This document shows, in pieces, positions 7,292 through 16,330 of a stretch of DNA of 64,000 nt. How positions within the stretch are numbered: the stretch's first letter is position 1; each line of letters starts with the position of its first letter. Location of the stretch: positions 1,548,280 to 1,612,279 of the forward strand of contig NW_008705570.1 of the NCBI RefSeq assembly GCF_000186865.1, written 5' to 3'. Source of the stretch: Aureococcus anophagefferens. Lineage: Eukaryota > Sar > Pelagophyceae > Pelagomonadales > Pelagomonadaceae. Made by a program: the position numbers and the translations under genes. The notes beneath the pieces were generated by a model. The model was not told where the DNA came from. It saw only the letters and a program-made list of their open reading frames with translations, and did no database searches.

Positions 7292-9532
7292 ATGAAGGAG
7301 GCGCTGGAGCTGCTCGTGTCCGGCGGCAGCCAGGAGGCGCTGGAGCCCTGCGTCGCCGCCGGCGTCGTCGGCGGCGCGCCGGCGGCGGCGCGCGGCACGG
7401 CGCCGGCGCCCTCCGTCGCCTACGCGACGCCGGTCGTCGACGTGCGCCTCGCCTACGTCTTCGCGACGCCCTTCGTCTACGGGCGCCGCGACGGCACGAC
7501 GAGCGCCGTGCCGTCCATCGACGCGGCGCAGGAGCTCGTGCTCGTGCGGTCCGCGCTGCGGTCCGCCGGGCGACGGGTACGATTCGTGGCCGAGGTCGCG
7601 ACCGCGCAGCGGATCCGGCGCTTGATGACCCTGGGCTGCGACCTCCTCCACTATTCGGGCCACGGCGTCTCGGAGGGGCTCGCGCTGGAGGCGGACCGCG
7701 GCGCGGACGTCCACGTCGTCTCGCGCGACGCGCTCTGCGCGCTCATCGGCGCGGGCGGCGAGGTCCGGACGCGGTTGGTTTTTGTCTCGGCCTGCCACAG
7801 CGAGCCCGCGGGCCGCGCCTTCGTGCGCGCGGGCGTGCGGCACGTCGTCTGCGTCAAGCGCGACGCCAAGGTCTCGGACGCGTCGTCGCGGACGTTCGCG
7901 CGGCAATTTTATCTGGCGCTCCTCGTGGGCAAGACCGTGCGCCAGGCCTTCGACATCGGCGCGCGGTCCGCGTCCGTGGAGCAGGGCAGCAGCACGGGCG
8001 CGACGGCGGCGTCGGCGACGGACGGGTCGACGAAATTTCTCCTGTTGCCGGAGACCGGCGACCACGGCGTGCCGTTGGTGGCCACGGGCGTGCCCGAGGG
8101 CGACTTTGTGGACGAGACGCGGCCGCCCGCGCCCAACGGCGCGCCGACGGCGCCGAAGCCCTTCGTGGGCCGCGCGCGCGAGCTCGCGGAGACCGCGCGC
8201 TACCTCAGCGCCGGCGCGCGGTGCGTCTCCGTCGTCGGCCCGCCGGGCATCGGGAAATCCGCGCTCGCGTCGAAGATCGCGGAGTACGTCGCGCTGCGCC
8301 GGACCTACGGCGCCGTCGCCGTCGCCGCCGTCGACGACGCCGGCGACCCGCGCGACGCGCTCGTCGACGCGTGCCGCCGCGTCGCGCCGCGGAAGGACGT
8401 CGCCGCGGCGGCGTCCGACGACGTCTTCGGCGCGCTCGCGGCGGCCGCGGGCGGCGACGCGCCGCTCCTCGTCATCGTGGACTTTTCCGGCACGCAACCG
8501 AGCGGCCTCGTGCGGGCGCTCTCGAAGATTTTGCTGCGGACGCGCGCGCTCGCGTTCTTGGTTTTAGCGGAGCGGCCCCTGCACGCGTCGACGCCGGAGC
8601 GGCTCGAGAACGAGGCGGAGAAGGTCGTCGAGCTCGGCGCGCTGGACCGGCGGAGCGCGGCGCTGCTCCTGGTCCAGCTCGCGCCGCGGCGCCTGCTGCG
8701 CCACGAGACGGGCGGGCCGGACGGCGGCATCGAAGGCCTCGCGAACCACGCGGTCGTGGGCGCGCTGCGGGGCAGGCCCCGGGCCATCGCGCGCTTCGCC
8801 CCGAAGCTCCAGCACCTCTTCCTCGATCGCAACGGGCCCGAGCTGCTGCGCGCCGCGCAGGACGCGGCCGCGGACGCCGTCGTCGAGGCCGCGCCGCCGC
8901 CGCCGGCGCCGGCGAGCCCGGCGTTCTCCTACGACTCCGCGGAGGAGATCGTCACGCGGGCCCTCGACGCCGACTTCCGCGACGCGGTGCCCGGGCGGCG
9001 CTTGTCCGGCGACGACGCGGCCTTTTTGATGGCTCTGCGGCGGGACAAGGGCGAGCCGCTGTTTCGGTCGTGGTGGAAGGCGTGCCTCGAATTGATCCGC
9101 GCGACGCGGCGCGAGTGGGCCGCGCGGAGGCCCGTACTCGTCCAGGGCTTCGTGTCCCGCGCGGCGGCGCAGAAGCTGCTCCTCGGCGCCGGCGCGGCGC
9201 GGGGCGACTTCCTGCTCCGGGTCTCGGAGTCGCGCGACGGGCGCCTCGTGGCGTCGTTCGTCGGCGACGGGCGGGCCGTGAACCACTGCCTGATCAGCTC
9301 GGACAAGGGCAAGGTCTCCATCGCCATCGGCACGCGCAAGAACGAGGTCTCCCACTACGACTCGCTCCGCAAGCTCGTCGTGGATTCGAGGAACCTGCTG
9401 AGGCTCTGCCCCGGGCGCGCGGACAAGAAGGACGCGTTCGCGCAGCTCGCCGAGGCCGGCGGCGCGGACCCGGCGGCGACGACGGCCATGCTCCTCCTCG
9501 ACCTCGGCGGCGGCGCGCCGCCGCCGCCGTAG
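7292..9532 (+). CDS. CHAT protease - NB-ARC/STAND NTPase - STAT-type linker/SH2 protein, 746 aa
   Basis: Three modules occur in one exon. (1) Residues 50-255 are a CHAT (caspase-like) peptidase: HYSGHG gives His124 and FVSACHS gives Cys168, the catalytic dyad. (2) Residues 288-510 are a STAND/NB-ARC NTPase: FVGR (291), Walker A GPPGIGKS (316-323), Walker B LLVIVDF (Asp397), and GRPRAIA at 494 in the GLPLA position. (3) Residues 590-715 resemble the STAT linker plus SH2: SWWKACLELI, GFVSRAAAQKLLL, then FLLRVSES with Arg643 as the phosphotyrosine-binding Arg, and LCPGRADKKDAF matching the end of STAT SH2 domains. There is no membrane span and no repeat sensor domain. By analogy with NLRs it may be an inducible protease under nucleotide and phosphotyrosine control; this is inference. 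Confidence 0.85.
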   Translation: MKEALELLVSGGSQEALEPCVAAGVVGGAPAAARGTAPAPSVAYATPVVDVRLAYVFATPFVYGRRDGTTSAVPSIDAAQELVLVRSALRSAGRRVRFVAEVATAQRIRRLMTLGCDLLHYSGHGVSEGLALEADRGADVHVVSRDALCALIGAGGEVRTRLVFVSACHSEPAGRAFVRAGVRHVVCVKRDAKVSDASSRTFARQFYLALLVGKTVRQAFDIGARSASVEQGSSTGATAASATDGSTKFLLLPETGDHGVPLVATGVPEGDFVDETRPPAPNGAPTAPKPFVGRARELAETARYLSAGARCVSVVGPPGIGKSALASKIAEYVALRRTYGAVAVAAVDDAGDPRDALVDACRRVAPRKDVAAAASDDVFGALAAAAGGDAPLLVIVDFSGTQPSGLVRALSKILLRTRALAFLVLAERPLHASTPERLENEAEKVVELGALDRRSAALLLVQLAPRRLLRHETGGPDGGIEGLANHAVVGALRGRPRAIARFAPKLQHLFLDRNGPELLRAAQDAAADAVVEAAPPPPAPASPAFSYDSAEEIVTRALDADFRDAVPGRRLSGDDAAFLMALRRDKGEPLFRSWWKACLELIRATRREWAARRPVLVQGFVSRAAAQKLLLGAGAARGDFLLRVSESRDGRLVASFVGDGRAVNHCLISSDKGKVSIAIGTRKNEVSHYDSLRKLVVDSRNLLRLCPGRADKKDAFAQLAEAGGADPAATTAMLLLDLGGGAPPPP

Positions 9533-9678
9533 CCGTAGCCTAAGTGCATTCTTCATGTTGCAGTGCTTGTCACAAGTTGCAGCGGAAAAAATACCGCGCC
9601 AGCATCTGAGCATATGGGCCTTCCATAATTGCTGGCGCGGTCGAAAAGACGAGGCGCGGGAGCGGCCGCCGGCGCGGC

Positions 9679-10878
9679 ATGCGCCGCGCGCGCGACGGGG
9701 AGGACGTGGCGAAGCGCCGGCGCTGCTGCGCCTGGCTCTCCGACGTCTTCCGAGGATGCTGCCGGCGCGGTCCGGCGGCGGCGGCGGAGCCGTCGGACGA
9801 CGGCGACGTCGAGCTCGGCGGCGGCTCGTCGCTGCTCGTCGCGGAGCGAGTGCGCATGATCCAGCAACTGGCCGCGCCGCCGCCGCCGCCGCCGGAAGCG
9901 CCGACGCCCGGCCGCGAGCGCTGCCCGTCCATCGCCGAGCGGCGCGCCATGCTCGAGAAAAAGACCACGCCGCCGCCGCCGCCGGAGCGCACCCGGTCGG
10001 CGTCGGCCGAGAAGCTCCGCGCGATGCGGTCCGCGCGCGCGGCCCCGCGCTGCGGCTTCTGCGGCCTCGACGTCTTCGCCGCGGAGGCGCAGCGGTCGCG
10101 CGGCGAGGTCTACCACGCGGCGTGCTTCCGCTGCGGCGCCTGCGGGAAGGCGTTGGCGGGCGTCCAGTGGGGCGCGCGCGCCGACGACGACTTGATGTAC
10201 TGCGACGACCTGCGACTCGGCTCGTGCCTCCAAAAATTGAAAACGCGCGACCTCGACCACGAACGGGAGGCGGCGAACCAGCGGCTCAGCGCGTCCGACG
10301 CGCGCGCGACGGCGAGTGCGAAGCTCAGGGCCGTCGAGGTCATCGGCGACGAGCTCGAGCAGCTCGTGTCGAAGCTCGTGCCCAGGTGCGCGCTGTGCGG
10401 GGGCACGTTCGGCGCCTCGGATCGCATGGTCATGCAGGGGATGACCAAGATCCACGAGGCATGCATGCGCGGCGCGGCCCCGGCCGCGGGCGCGGGCGCG
10501 AGCCTGACGCCCAAGGTGGCGCTGAAAGACGCGCCCGACTCGCTCCTCGTGAAACTCTCGGCGGGCAAGGTCGTCACGTTCTTCCTCGCCAAGGTCGACG
10601 ACGCGGATGAGGAGACTGTGCGATACATCCCGGACCCGCAAAGCCGGGCGCCGCACCGGCGCCGGGTGGCTTCCGCCATCGGCGCGGGCGCGCGGTGCCT
10701 CTCGAACTCGGGGCGCGACGTGGCGCCGGCCACCACCGTGACCGACGGGTTGCTCGCGCCCTTCCGCTGGACGAGCGCGGGCCTCGACTGGTCCCTCGAC
10801 GTCGAGTTCCAACTCGACGGCGAGACGCTCGCCCTCGGCGGCGCCGCGCTCCGCGTCCGATCGACCGCGCTCGTATAA
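9679..10878 (+). CDS. LIM zinc-finger protein, 399 aa
   Basis: A complete first LIM zinc knuckle is visible at about residues 116-145: CGFCGLDVFAAEAQRSRGEVYHAACFRCGAC (C-x2-C...H-x2-C-x2-C-x2-C spacing). A second, partial one is CALCGGTFGASDRMVMQGMTKIHEAC near residue 237. The N-terminus has Pro runs and basic RS-type segments. The C-terminal third (LKDAPDSLLVKLSAGKVVTFF onwards) is unrecognised. LIM domains mediate protein contacts, often with the cytoskeleton. The gene ends 5 bp before the stop of the convergent gene at 10884. Confidence 0.75.
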   Translation: MRRARDGEDVAKRRRCCAWLSDVFRGCCRRGPAAAAEPSDDGDVELGGGSSLLVAERVRMIQQLAAPPPPPPEAPTPGRERCPSIAERRAMLEKKTTPPPPPERTRSASAEKLRAMRSARAAPRCGFCGLDVFAAEAQRSRGEVYHAACFRCGACGKALAGVQWGARADDDLMYCDDLRLGSCLQKLKTRDLDHEREAANQRLSASDARATASAKLRAVEVIGDELEQLVSKLVPRCALCGGTFGASDRMVMQGMTKIHEACMRGAAPAAGAGASLTPKVALKDAPDSLLVKLSAGKVVTFFLAKVDDADEETVRYIPDPQSRAPHRRRVASAIGAGARCLSNSGRDVAPATTVTDGLLAPFRWTSAGLDWSLDVEFQLDGETLALGGAALRVRSTALV

Positions 10879-10883
10879 AAATG

Positions 10884-11834
10884 TTACTTGATCGTCGTGT
10901 TCGCGTGGCAGAAGATCTGGTGGTCCGAGAGCTGCTTCGCCGAGTGGACGCCGTGGTGCTCGAGGATCAGCTGGGAGTTGCGCAGGCCGTGGGCGGCGAC
11001 GAACTTGCCGTGGCTGCCGCAGACGTAGCCGTTCATGAGCGAGAAGAGCGTGAGCGCGGCCTGGTCCTGGCGGTGGTTCGCGCGCGTCGAGCCCGGCGGG
11101 CAGGTGCAGTCCTTGACGAGGGAGCACGCGAGCCAGTTCTTCGAGATCTTCTCGAACATGGGCGAGCCCCAGACGTGCGCCGAGAACGCGCCGTTGCAGT
11201 TCCGGAACCGCTTCAGGTCGTCGCTGAAGGCCTCGTGGTCGTCGAGGGCCGCGCCGCCGGCCTTGCGCTTCTCGACGATCTCGGCCACGAGGGACGCGCC
11301 CAGGCCGTAGTGCGCGACGAAGTAGTCGAGCACCTTCTCGTGGAGGAACCGCGCGAGGCCCTTCGCGGTCTCGTCGGAGACGTAGCCGCCGTTCGCGCGC
11401 GTCTTCGCGACGACGTTGCGCAGGGGCTGGGCCACGGTCGCGCCGGAGTCGATCCACATGACCACGGACGCGTTCTTCACCTCCGCGGCGACCTCCAGGA
11501 TGATCGGCGCCTTCCACGCGTAGCAGTGGAGCTGCGCGACGTGCGGCGGGTATCTCCGGAAGTCGAAGTGGCGGTACTCGATGCCGAAGCTGTCCCAGAG
11601 GCTCGACGGCGCGGCCTTGCCGGCGTCGCCGTCGGCGCACTCGCCGAGCTGGCCGAGGTTGTAGGCGATGAGCCGCACGGGCAGGTTTTCCTGCCGCGCG
11701 CGGTCCTTGATGTCCAGGAGCACAGCGAGCTCCTTGAGCGCGTAGCGGCCGTTCGCTCCCGACACGACCGTCAGAGGTGGCACGTCCTCCACCGCGGCCG
11801 CGACCGCCGCGCAGGCCGCGAGCCGCCAGATCAT
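10884..11834 (-). CDS. DUF1647-like putative glycosyltransferase, secreted or luminal, 316 aa
   Basis: The start at 11834 gives a signal peptide or anchor (MIWRLAACAAVAAAVED), followed by PLTVVSGANGRYALKELAVLLD. Then come IAYNLGQLG, YRHFDFRRYPPHV, YAWKAPII and VVMWIDSGA. This order (opening with SxxN, YDLG-like, then a WxDSG motif) resembles the DUF1647 and related GT-A fold proteins of the secretory pathway, with DSGA as the possible metal-binding DxD equivalent. Several Cys residues sit near the C-terminus. The upstream in-frame extension overlaps the shared promoter and is not used. Assignment is tentative. Confidence 0.55.
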   Translation of the reverse strand: MIWRLAACAAVAAAVEDVPPLTVVSGANGRYALKELAVLLDIKDRARQENLPVRLIAYNLGQLGECADGDAGKAAPSSLWDSFGIEYRHFDFRRYPPHVAQLHCYAWKAPIILEVAAEVKNASVVMWIDSGATVAQPLRNVVAKTRANGGYVSDETAKGLARFLHEKVLDYFVAHYGLGASLVAEIVEKRKAGGAALDDHEAFSDDLKRFRNCNGAFSAHVWGSPMFEKISKNWLACSLVKDCTCPPGSTRANHRQDQAALTLFSLMNGYVCGSHGKFVAAHGLRNSQLILEHHGVHSAKQLSDHQIFCHANTTIK

Positions 11835-11940
11835 AATTTGCGAAGAGCTGCCCCGCCGGGCCGATGGTGACGTCAAGGGGCAGCCTGCAAAGAGAGCGCT
11901 CTCGCGCCGCTGAACGCTCGAATCGCCGCGCGCCTCGACC
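11835..11940. promoter_or_regulatory. Divergent promoter between the DUF1647-like and DsbA-like genes
   Basis: Only 106 bp separate the two ATGs, so both promoters must fit here or within the genes. It contains TGACGTCA (11869-11876), a CRE/bZIP-type palindrome. No TATA box is evident. Confidence 0.45.
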
Positions 11941-12552
11941 ATGGGCGGCCCGCCGATCCCGCCGGCGCGCGTCGGCACGAAGCTCTTCAAGCACCCGAGC
12001 CCGGCGCTCGAGATCGAGATCTTCGTGGACTTTTGCTGCCCCTACAGCCGCAAGCTCTTCGACACGGTCTACGGCGGCGTCGTGGGCGCCGCGCCGGCGG
12101 GCCAGGTCGAGCTCATCCTCCAGAACGTCGTCCAGTGCTGGCACCCCCAGTCCGCCTACATGCACGAGGCGTCGCTCGCCGTGCGCGCGCTCGACGAGGC
12201 CAAGTTCTTCCCGTTCGCGGCGAAGCTCTTCTCGCGCCAGGTCGAGTTCTTCGACGCGCACATCTGGGACATGAGCCGCGCGCAGATCTACGACGCCCTC
12301 GTCGAGATCGCGTCGGAGTTCGTCGACGCCGAGGCGCTCAGGGCGAAGCTCGCGCGGACGATCGTCGAGGGGTCGCTGAACACGGGCAACGCCGCGACGC
12401 TCGACCTCAAGTGGGCGACGAAGTACCACCGCGTCCGCGGCGTCCACGTCACGCCCACGGTCTTCCTCAACGGCGTCGAGGCGCCCGACGTCTCCTCGGG
12501 CTGGGACGCGGACCAGTGGGCCGCGAAGATCGCCGACTGCCTCCCCAAGTAG
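11941..12552 (+). CDS. DsbA-fold thiol oxidoreductase-like protein, 203 aa
   Basis: A thioredoxin-fold protein of the DsbA/thioredoxin_4 type. The first strand EIEIFVDF leads into CCPYS (residues 32-36), where Cys33-Pro-Tyr-Ser has the catalytic position but keeps only the N-terminal Cys of a CxxC, with an extra Cys32 in front. An all-helical insertion follows, then the cis-Pro loop HVTPTVFLNG at about 172-181 and a final helix. No signal peptide is seen, so it may act in the cytosol or a plastid. A missing resolving Cys suggests a monothiol mechanism, glutathione-linked or isomerase-like activity. Confidence 0.75.
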   Translation: MGGPPIPPARVGTKLFKHPSPALEIEIFVDFCCPYSRKLFDTVYGGVVGAAPAGQVELILQNVVQCWHPQSAYMHEASLAVRALDEAKFFPFAAKLFSRQVEFFDAHIWDMSRAQIYDALVEIASEFVDAEALRAKLARTIVEGSLNTGNAATLDLKWATKYHRVRGVHVTPTVFLNGVEAPDVSSGWDADQWAAKIADCLPK

Positions 12553-12589
12553 GGCCTAAAGACGTGGGTGTGCTTTGCGAGCGTCATGG

Positions 12590-13696
12590 TTAATCGACGT
12601 CGAAGGTCCCGTCGGCGCCGGAGGACCCGATGCTCTCGAGGTACCAGGTGCCCATGAGCGGCGGCCGCCGCCGCTGGCGCGCCTCCGCGATCCAGCGCCG
12701 GAGCCGGCCGTCGGCGCAGACCGTCTCGACGACGCAGGTCCCGATCCAGCCGCTCGACGTCGTCTGCCAGGGCCGCGCGACGCGCCAGCTCCGCCCGCGC
12801 ATCGTCGCGCCGTAGAAGCTCGTCGGGTACGTGTCCGCCGTCATCCGCGCGCTCTCGACGAAGTCCGCGAGGTCGTTCTTGAAGATCCAGCGCAGCGTGT
12901 CGCCCGCGATGTCCCAGATGCGCTCGAGCGTCGCGTTCGACTCGTGCACCGACGGGTGCGCGAGCGCGGCGAACAATTTGTCGATCATCGGGCCCGGCTC
13001 GTCGTCGACCTCGGGCAGGACCGCGGGCGCGTCGGCGCCCTCCCGCTCGTTCAACAGGAACGCGCGGTACTTCTTGAGCGCCGCGTCGTCCGCGGGCACG
13101 TAGTGGCCACCGTCGTGCACGAAGGTCTCGCCGCGGAACACGGCCGCGAGGCGGATCGCGTGCTCCGGCGGATTGATGTCGTCGGCCGCGCCGAGGACGT
13201 GGAGCGTCTGCAGGTAGCCGCTCTGCGACTTGACGGCCTCGAGCTCCGTCTCGTAGGGCCGCGGCCACGACGCGCCGTTGATGATCAGCTTCTTCTCCTT
13301 GAGGAAGCCGAGCGGACCCTTTGGGTCGAGGATGCCCTGCGCCGCCGCGAAGCCCAGCAGGATCGCGCCCTGCGAGTGGCCCCAGACGGCGTCGACCTTA
13401 TCTGAATATTCCGCGAGCGCCGCGAGCGACACGTCGACGCCGCCGTAGACCTTGGCCTCGAAGGACCGCGTGCCGGGAGGCAGCGTCCACCACGCCGCGC
13501 CGCGGCCCGCCGCGTAGGGCGCGTTCGCGAAGGAAAAGTCGCACTCCGGCAGCGCCGCGGCGATGGGCTCGAAGTATTGCTCCATCGACGCGGCGGTGCC
13601 GCCCTTGCCGTGGAGCACGAGCACGCGCAGCGGCCTCGGGGGCTTGAGCGACGACGCGCAGCGCAGCGCGAGGAGGGCCATGGTGGTGTATAGCAT
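12590..13696 (-). CDS. FSH1-family serine hydrolase with a C-terminal extension, 368 aa
   Basis: Alpha/beta hydrolase of the FSH1/OVCA2 family. It has LVLHGKGGTAASM at the start (residues 26-38), the nucleophile elbow GHSQGA with Ser108, an Asp in LGAADDINPP (about 172) and the His in HDGGHYVP (about 198). The N-terminus MLYTTMALLALRCASS may be a short targeting segment, and an ATG five codons in (13681) is an alternative start. Residues after about 215 form an extra domain with several Trp (ESIGSSGADGTFDVD at the end) that I do not recognise. Known family members hydrolyse short acyl esters. Confidence 0.82.
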   Translation of the reverse strand: MLYTTMALLALRCASSLKPPRPLRVLVLHGKGGTAASMEQYFEPIAAALPECDFSFANAPYAAGRGAAWWTLPPGTRSFEAKVYGGVDVSLAALAEYSDKVDAVWGHSQGAILLGFAAAQGILDPKGPLGFLKEKKLIINGASWPRPYETELEAVKSQSGYLQTLHVLGAADDINPPEHAIRLAAVFRGETFVHDGGHYVPADDAALKKYRAFLLNEREGADAPAVLPEVDDEPGPMIDKLFAALAHPSVHESNATLERIWDIAGDTLRWIFKNDLADFVESARMTADTYPTSFYGATMRGRSWRVARPWQTTSSGWIGTCVVETVCADGRLRRWIAEARQRRRPPLMGTWYLESIGSSGADGTFDVD

Positions 13697-13794
13697 GGCA
13701 AATTCACGCCTCCATGCTCTCAGCAATTGCTCAAGTCCCAAGACTTCACCTTGGACTTCAACACACCACGTCGCGCTCGGAAAAAAAGCAAGTA

Positions 13795-16179
13795 CTACTC
13801 GCGCGACTCCTCGAGGCGCGCGAGCTTCGCGTTGACGCCGGCGAGCTCCGAGCGCACGGCCGCGAGGTCGTCCGCGAGGCGCGCGACGGCCGCGAGGACC
13901 GCGTCGGCGCCGGCGCCGTCGCGCGGCGGCGCGGGCGACGGCGGCTCGCCGCGCGGCGTCTTCCGTTGCGCGCGCGGGCTCTCGAGCGGCGCCGCGTGCT
14001 TCGCGTCGTGGGCCTGGTCGAAGGTGGCCAGCTCCACCTCGTCGAGGAACCCGTCCTCGACGGCCTTCGTGACCGCGAGGTGCCGCAGGTCGTAGAGCAC
14101 GCCGCCGAACTCGGACAGGTTCCGGTAGATCTGGATCTGCGACGTCGCGAAGAAGCCCGCCGGGCTCGTCGACGTCAGCGTCGCGTGGTAGACGGAGTGG
14201 ACCGCCAGCGCGACGAGCTCGCCGAAGCAGTCGCTCCGCTCCATCGTCCGCTCGACGCGGCCCCGGCGCATCGACGGCCGCGTCGGCCGCTTCGTCGGGG
14301 GCGTGAAGGTCGCGTCGAGGCCGTTGAGCTTGGCCGACATGCGCTTCTTCGACTTGGAGACCTGGGACTGCCGCCGCTTCAGCGAGTGGCGCTTCTTCGG
14401 CGCCTTCTCGGCGTCGTCGGCGCCCGCGAGCAGGCCGCTGTCGCCGGGCCCCGTGAAGTCGCGCGTCGCCGCGGCCGTGCCCGACGCCAGCACGTACATG
14501 AGGTCGCCCGTGTCGCCCGTCGTCTGGACGACCTCGCCCGCGTGCGACGCCACGGGCTGGATCGAGTCCGCGAACCGCAGCACGATCGCCGAGTTCTGCC
14601 GCTCGAAGAGGTAGCACTCGCGGAAGGGCCCCGGCAATAAAAACTGCATGACGTCCTCGCGAAGCTCGTCGGACAGCTCGTGCAAAATCGCCTGCTCGTC
14701 GAGCGCCGTCCGCTCCTCGAAGCCTGCGTGGAATTCGACCGCTGGTTCGGGCGGTCCCGACCAAACTTCGGAATTCTCTCGCTCGGTCACATCGAAGTCG
14801 ATTCGGCTGATTTTTGGACGCATCGAGTGCTCTCGTCGAGTTCTCGAAGCACGGTCGAAGAGCTTGCGTCAAAGATGTCGCATACAGGCTCACATGGAAG
14901 TCGGGTTGAAGATTCGAATGCCGCGCGGCTCGACGCGGCTCTTGTAGAACCGGCGCACGCGACGGTGCAGCTCGCCGGGGAACTGGTGGTGCGCGAGCCA
15001 CGCGCGGATCGTCTTCATGCGCTCCGCGCAGGCCTGCTCGTTGGCGTCGCTCACGGCGACGAGCGACGAGATGACGCCGATGACGTAGCCGTAGAAGCCG
15101 CCGCCGATGCACATGGCGATCATCGCGTAGAACCGCTCCCAGCCCGAGTTCGGGATGATGTCCCCGTAGCCCACGGTCGTCATCGTCGTCATGGCGAAGT
15201 ACATGGCCGCGAGGTAGCGCGCCGGCACGCGCCACGTCGACGCGCTGTCGCCCTCGCCGTCCCGGGGGTAGTTCTGGAGGAACCCGGGGCCCGACAACAC
15301 CATGAAGCACGCGAGCAGGTGGCAGAGGAACACGCAGTAAAAGGCCATGCGGACCGCCGTCAGCAGGCAGATCGCCGCCTTCGAGATGAAGAGCTCGTCC
15401 AGCGCGTCCGACAGGTTGCTCCCCTTGGACTGGAGCTTGCTCAGCCGCAGCAGTTTCATGACCTTCATGATCTTCCCCAACTTCAGCAGCTTCGCCGCGT
15501 TCAGGTGGCTGAACGCGGACCCCAGCAGCAGGTCCAGCGGCGCCGACGACACGAAGTCGAGCGCGAACCAGGTCCGCAGGTAGTGCAGCGCCGCGCGGTC
15601 GCCGCGCATCACGAGCCGGTTGTCTTCGTCGTAGAAGCCCGTGCGGAAGTTGATCGCGACGTCGACGATGAAGGCCGCGTCGATGAACCGCTCGACGTGG
15701 TACGACGCGTCGCCCGGCGCCGCGTCGACCTTGAAGGCCAGCCGGTAGGGCATGACGACGGCGATGTAGCCGACCATGAGGATCGTCGCGAGGTCCCAGA
15801 AGATGCGCGTGTAGCCGCAGGGCTCGAACATGGTCCAGAACGTGAGCTTGACCCACGTCGACACGAGCTCCTCGTCGTCGCTCTCGTACTCCTCCTCGCA
15901 GGGCAGCTCGACGCCGTCGAGCACGAACTGGAACCGCTGGCGCTGGAACGACGCCGGCCGCGACCGGTTCGGGGACAGGGTCGCGCTCGAGCCCGGGGAC
16001 TCCACGGTCACGCAGCGCTCGATCTCCATGACGTTCCTCTCCGCGAGCTCCGCGACGTTCGATCTCGAGGACGAGCGCTCCAGGACGTTCCTCTCCGCGA
16101 CCGGGGTCACCGCCGCCCGGTCCGCGAAGCTCACGTTCAGGGCGTCGCGCTCCTTCGGGGCGTCGGGCTCCGCCATCAT
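13795..16179 (-). CDS. Voltage-gated K+ channel with cyclic-nucleotide-binding-type C-terminus
   Basis: Two exons: 16179-14922 and 14723-13795. Exon 1 encodes S1-S6: basic S4 segment KLGKIMKVMKLLRLSKLQ and the K+ filter TTMTTVGYGD. A C-linker follows (RMKTIRAWLAHHQFPGELHRRVRRFYKSRVEPRG). The exons join as EPRG-FEERTALDEQ, then HELSDELREDVMQFLL and a CNBD-like beta region (AGEVVQTTGDTGDLMYVLASG). The CNBD is interrupted by a basic insertion (KKRHSLKRRQSQVSKSKKRMS), so ligand binding is uncertain. The C-terminus ends in a short coiled coil. It resembles EAG/plant Shaker channels. It starts 151 bp from a divergent SulP gene that also carries a cNMP-type domain. Confidence 0.85.
14724..14913 (-). 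mobile_element. Introner family A, copy 2, in the K+ channel gene
   Basis: About 190 bp on the coding (minus) strand. It starts with TCTTCAACCCGACTTCCATG and ends GAATTCCACGCAG, with the family core CAGCCGAATCGACTTCGATG inside. The flanks are GCATTCGA upstream and GCTTCGAG downstream, a degenerate 8-bp duplication. The intron (14724-14921) must use a GC donor, because it gives the only in-frame join and rebuilds the C-linker. The outer part of the left terminal repeat is lost here, so this looks like an older copy. It lies in forward orientation, like copies 3 and 4. Confidence 0.82.
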
Positions 16180-16330
16180 GCCCCGGCAGCACCCAGCCTT
16201 GTTGCGGCTGAAAATTAATGGCTGCATCATCAATGCAGTTCAGCGAGCTGGTGTTGCCACAGCTCGCTTTTACCGCGATCTCATTGGCAGTCAAATCGTC
16301 GTCGTCCGCCGGCGGCGGCACGCGCCGCCC
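16180..16330. promoter_or_regulatory. Divergent promoter of K+ channel and SulP transporter genes
   Basis: A 151-bp shared upstream region with an AT-rich patch (AAAATTAATGG) and a CAATGCAGTT block at 16230. It is a natural site for coordinated expression of two membrane proteins that both carry cNMP-binding-type modules. Confidence 0.45.

Noticed and set aside
7150..9543. A 797-codon plus-strand frame overlapping the CHAT gene
   Set aside because: Arg-rich, no motif; the overlapping frame at 7292-9532 has CHAT, Walker and SH2 motifs.
9553..12447. A 964-codon minus-strand frame over the LIM, DUF1647-like and DsbA-like genes
   Set aside because: Low-complexity Arg/Ala/Gly composition with no motif; it is the shadow of well-supported genes in other frames.
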